Part shown: one piece after another, positions 4,745 through 7,731 of the stretch
How the letters are laid out: every line of letters begins with the position of its first letter
How positions within the stretch are numbered: the stretch's first letter is position 1
Assembly: GCA_002449555.1 (NCBI GenBank)
Contig: DJXA01000199.1
Span: 1 to 7,731, forward strand
DNA from: Atopobiaceae bacterium UBA7016
GTDB taxonomy: Bacteria; Actinomycetota; Coriobacteriia; Coriobacteriales; Atopobiaceae
Direction: 5' to 3'
Length of the DNA: 7,731 nt
Made by a program: the position numbers and the translations under genes
The notes under the pieces: model-generated
Told to the model about the DNA's origin: nothing
Seen by the model: only the letters and a program-made list of their open reading frames with translations
The model's database searches: none

Positions 4745-5847
4745 TACGCAGCACCTCCCTCGGCAGTCTGAGCAGGCGTCTCATCGTCGTCATCGTCCCC
4801 GCGACGCCTGAGGATCTTCTCCTTAAGCATGTCAAAGGCGTTGTTGAGCTGACGGTTGTTGGACACGAGCATGACCAGAATAAGCACCACGGCGTAGATG
4901 AGCATACGGAAGTTACCCAGGAAGCGCAGCTTCTCGGGAAGCACCGTCAGCAAGGTGGCCGAGATGATGCCGCCACGGATGTTGCCCATGCCGCCCAGAA
5001 CAACGAACACCAGGATGTTGATGGAATTGTTGAAATCAAACTTGCTCGGCACGATGGAGTTGAAGTTCATGGCGTACAGGGCGCCCGCCATACCCGCGAG
5101 GCCCGCAGAGACCACAAACGCCATCAGGCGATACTTGGTGGTTGAGATGCCCACGCTCTCGGCTGCGATGCGGTTGTCGCGCACGGCCATGATGGCGCGG
5201 CCCGAACGGCTGTTGACCAGGTTAAACACGACGAACAGCGTGAAGAGCACGAGCACGAAGCCCAGCGTGAAGTTGGAGATGCGCTCGATGCCCGAGGCGC
5301 CCTGCGGACCGTTGATGAGAATCTTGCCACCCTGCTCGAGGCCGAGCGCAGCGGCGTTGCTCATGGACACGTGCAGGCCGTTGGAATCCAGGCCCAGCCA
5401 CAGGTTGTTGAGCAGGTTCTTGATGATCTCGCCAAAGGCCAGCGTAACGATGGCCAGGTAGTCGCCCTGCAGGCGCATGACCGGGATGCCGATGAGGACG
5501 CCAGCGCACGCAGCAGCAAGGCCGGCGATGGCGCAGCCCAGGAAGAAGCGCACCAGCGGCGAGCCAACCATGCCCTGCAGCATGCTCACGGCAACGACGC
5601 TCGTGAAGGCGCCGACGCTCATGAAGCCCGCGTGGCCCAGCGAAAGCTCGCCGGAGATGCCCACCACCAGGTTGAGCGAGATGGCAAGGCAGATGTAGGT
5701 AGTAATGGGAACCAGCTGGCCCTTCATAGAGCTCGAAAGGCCGCCGATGGCACCAAGGCCCTGCATCACGAGGAACGCGACGATGACCATCGTATACGTG
5801 ATGAGGTTTGACCGCGTGGTCTTGTCCATATTCTTGAATAGCTTCAT
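4744..5847 (-). CDS. livM: Branched-chain amino acid ABC transporter permease LivM
   Basis: This is one of the two membrane-spanning subunits that form the translocation path with LivH. The 367 residues are in the normal range. Several long hydrophobic stretches are visible, such as residues 18-36, 50-62, 101-121, 195-211, 278-288 and 314-328. Family landmarks are SGELSLGHAGFMSVGA (65-80), QGDYLAIVTLAFGEI (127-141) and SVGISTTKYRLMAFVVSAGLA (231-251), the last lying in the ATPase-contact loop region. The start is set by AGAAGG (plus-strand 5855-5860) 7 nt before the ATG; the frame stays open for 87 more codons upstream, but that part lies inside livH. The C-terminus ends in a charged tail, RRRG followed by DDDDDE (351-356). 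The start is 2 nt after the livH stop and the stop overlaps the livG start. Confidence 0.94.
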   Translation of the reverse strand: MKLFKNMDKTTRSNLITYTMVIVAFLVMQGLGAIGGLSSSMKGQLVPITTYICLAISLNLVVGISGELSLGHAGFMSVGAFTSVVAVSMLQGMVGSPLVRFFLGCAIAGLAAACAGVLIGIPVMRLQGDYLAIVTLAFGEIIKNLLNNLWLGLDSNGLHVSMSNAAALGLEQGGKILINGPQGASGIERISNFTLGFVLVLFTLFVVFNLVNSRSGRAIMAVRDNRIAAESVGISTTKYRLMAFVVSAGLAGMAGALYAMNFNSIVPSKFDFNNSINILVFVVLGGMGNIRGGIISATLLTVLPEKLRFLGNFRMLIYAVVLILVMLVSNNRQLNNAFDMLKEKILRRRGDDDDDETPAQTAEGGAA

Positions 5848-5849
5848 GG

Positions 5850-6731
<882 letters not shown>

Positions 6732-6752
6732 GGCCCTCCCCTCTCTCTAGCC

Positions 6753-6789
6753 AAAAGGAAGGCCGCCGCAGGCGGAGCGACGGCCTCCC
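6753..6789 (-). terminator. Terminator-like hairpin between the binding-protein gene and livH
   Basis: On the minus strand a 13-nt arm (complement of 6777-6789) pairs with the complement of 6757-6769, using two G-U pairs and otherwise Watson-Crick pairs. The loop is 7 nt and four T follow (complement of 6753-6756). It begins 23 nt after the binding-protein stop and ends 21 nt before the livH start. The T-run is short, so partial termination is likely. That would leave more transcript for the binding protein than for the membrane complex, a known arrangement in ABC importer operons. Alternatively the hairpin protects the 3' end of the upstream message. Confidence 0.7.
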
Positions 6790-6812
6790 AAGTCGTTCGA
6801 ACAATGAAGATT

Positions 6813-7731
6813 CTAATCCATCGAGACGTAAACGCCGTTCTGGATGACCATGCCCTTGGGGGACTTGGAGACCTCGCCGGTGGCAGACCACGTAGCGGTG
6901 CCCGTCAGGCCCTCAACGGAGAAGCTCGGGTCGGTGAACTGGGCGATGAGCGCCTCGCAGAGGTCCTGAGCGGACATGTCGGCGGTGAGGCCGGCGGCCT
7001 CGATAGCGGCGGCGATGGCCTTGACGGAGTCATAGGCGTCGGCGGCAAACTGGTTCGGGTCCTCGTCAGAGCCGGTGAGCTCCTTGTAGGCAGCGACGAA
7101 CTTCTGAGTGGCCTCGTCCTCAGCGGAAGCGACGAACGGGGTCAGCAGCATAACGCCCTCGGCCAGGCTGGTGTCGAAGCCCTCGAGCGTGAGGATGCCG
7201 TCCATGCCGTCGACGCCGAAGAACTTCGGGGTGTAGGACTGCTTCTGAGCCTCGGCCAGGATGAGCGAGGCAGGGGTGTAGTACATGGGAAGGAACACGA
7301 GGTCAGCGCCCTTGGCCTTGGCGTCGCCCACCTGCACAGAGAAGTCGACTGTGTCGTCGGTGAAGGTGGTCTCAGAAACGACCTCGAGGTTCAGCGTGGC
7401 GGCCTCCTCCATGAACTTGTTGTAGATGCCGGTGGAGTAGGCGTCGGCGTTGTTGTAGATGACGGCGATCTTGGTGCCGAGACCCTGCTGGGAGATGTAC
7501 TGAGCGGAAGCGATGCCCTGGTTGGGGTCGGTGAAGCACATCTGGAAGACGTTGTCCTTGGCGGGCTCGTTGGTGCCCTCGACACCACCGATAACGTCGA
7601 CGGAGGACGCGGACGGGGTCAGCTCGAAGATGCGGTCGGCGTTGGTCTCAGCAGAGACGGCCACGCACGGCTTCGTAGTGGTGGTGCCCACCAGGATCTG
7701 CATGTTCCAGTCCTTGAGGGTGTTGTAGGCG
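6813..7731 (-). CDS. livJ: Branched-chain amino acid ABC transporter substrate-binding protein (5' end outside window)
   Basis: The frame is open from the right edge of the window to TAG at 6813-6815, giving 305 visible residues of a type I periplasmic binding fold (Peripla_BP_6). The visible part begins AYNTLKDWNMQILVGTTTTK, corresponding to the first-lobe strand that follows the ligand-loop region. ELTPSASSVD matches the TPSAT-type ligand-contact segment, and IAVIYNNADAYSTGIYNKF matches the typical strand-helix with the NDYG-like turn. GADLVFLPMYYTPASLILAEAQ and FFGVDGMDG are second-lobe landmarks. The signal peptide or lipobox is outside the window, so lipoprotein anchoring is expected but unseen. 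The protein would deliver ligand to LivHMGF. Leucine, isoleucine and valine are the default guess, but other amino acids or amides are possible for this family. The symbol livJ is by position. Confidence 0.9.
   Translation of the reverse strand, partial: AYNTLKDWNMQILVGTTTTKPCVAVSAETNADRIFELTPSASSVDVIGGVEGTNEPAKDNVFQMCFTDPNQGIASAQYISQQGLGTKIAVIYNNADAYSTGIYNKFMEEAATLNLEVVSETTFTDDTVDFSVQVGDAKAKGADLVFLPMYYTPASLILAEAQKQSYTPKFFGVDGMDGILTLEGFDTSLAEGVMLLTPFVASAEDEATQKFVAAYKELTGSDEDPNQFAADAYDSVKAIAAAIEAAGLTADMSAQDLCEALIAQFTDPSFSVEGLTGTATWSATGEVSKSPKGMVIQNGVYVSMD

Overview
The window reads as a chromosomal segment of a GC-rich, probably actinobacterial genome. I infer a Coriobacteriia-type organism (Olsenella/Atopobium/Collinsella neighbourhood) from base composition, protein flavour and gene arrangement. 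That placement is an inference and was not tested by any search.

Left third (+ strand): threonine biosynthesis. The 3' part of threonine synthase (thrC) is translationally coupled through an ATGA overlap to homoserine kinase (thrB). After a 96-nt gap filled by a palindromic repeat comes thrH, a HAD-family phosphoserine:homoserine phosphotransferase/phosphatase. ThrB and ThrH can both make O-phosphohomoserine, the substrate of ThrC, so one locus carries two routes to the same intermediate.

Middle (about 2131-3099): a Y1/HUH transposase of the REP-associated tyrosine transposase (RAYT) type, with its own extended -10 promoter and ribosome binding site. A 51-nt perfect palindrome lies in front of it and a 97-nt perfect palindrome sits 3 nt behind its stop codon. 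Both palindromes, and the repeat between thrB and thrH, are built from one 13-nt core (GGGTTCGGAACCC), present six times in the window. The units follow a regular grammar: outer CGTG/CACG feet, 6-nt exchangeable arms, the core, and CAWWTG linkers giving a 31-nt period. This is a REP/REPIN-RAYT system and the most interesting part of the window. The transposase gene is less GC-rich than its neighbours.

Right half (- strand): a branched-chain-amino-acid-type (HAAT family) ABC importer operon, transcribed right to left. The order is substrate-binding protein (5' end beyond the window), an intergenic terminator-like hairpin, then livH, livM, livG, livF. The four membrane and ATPase genes are tightly packed (2-nt gaps or a 1-nt overlap), each with a visible ribosome binding site. 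The hairpin after the binding-protein gene suggests partial termination, giving more binding protein than membrane complex. The RAYT gene and livF converge on the 97-nt palindrome.
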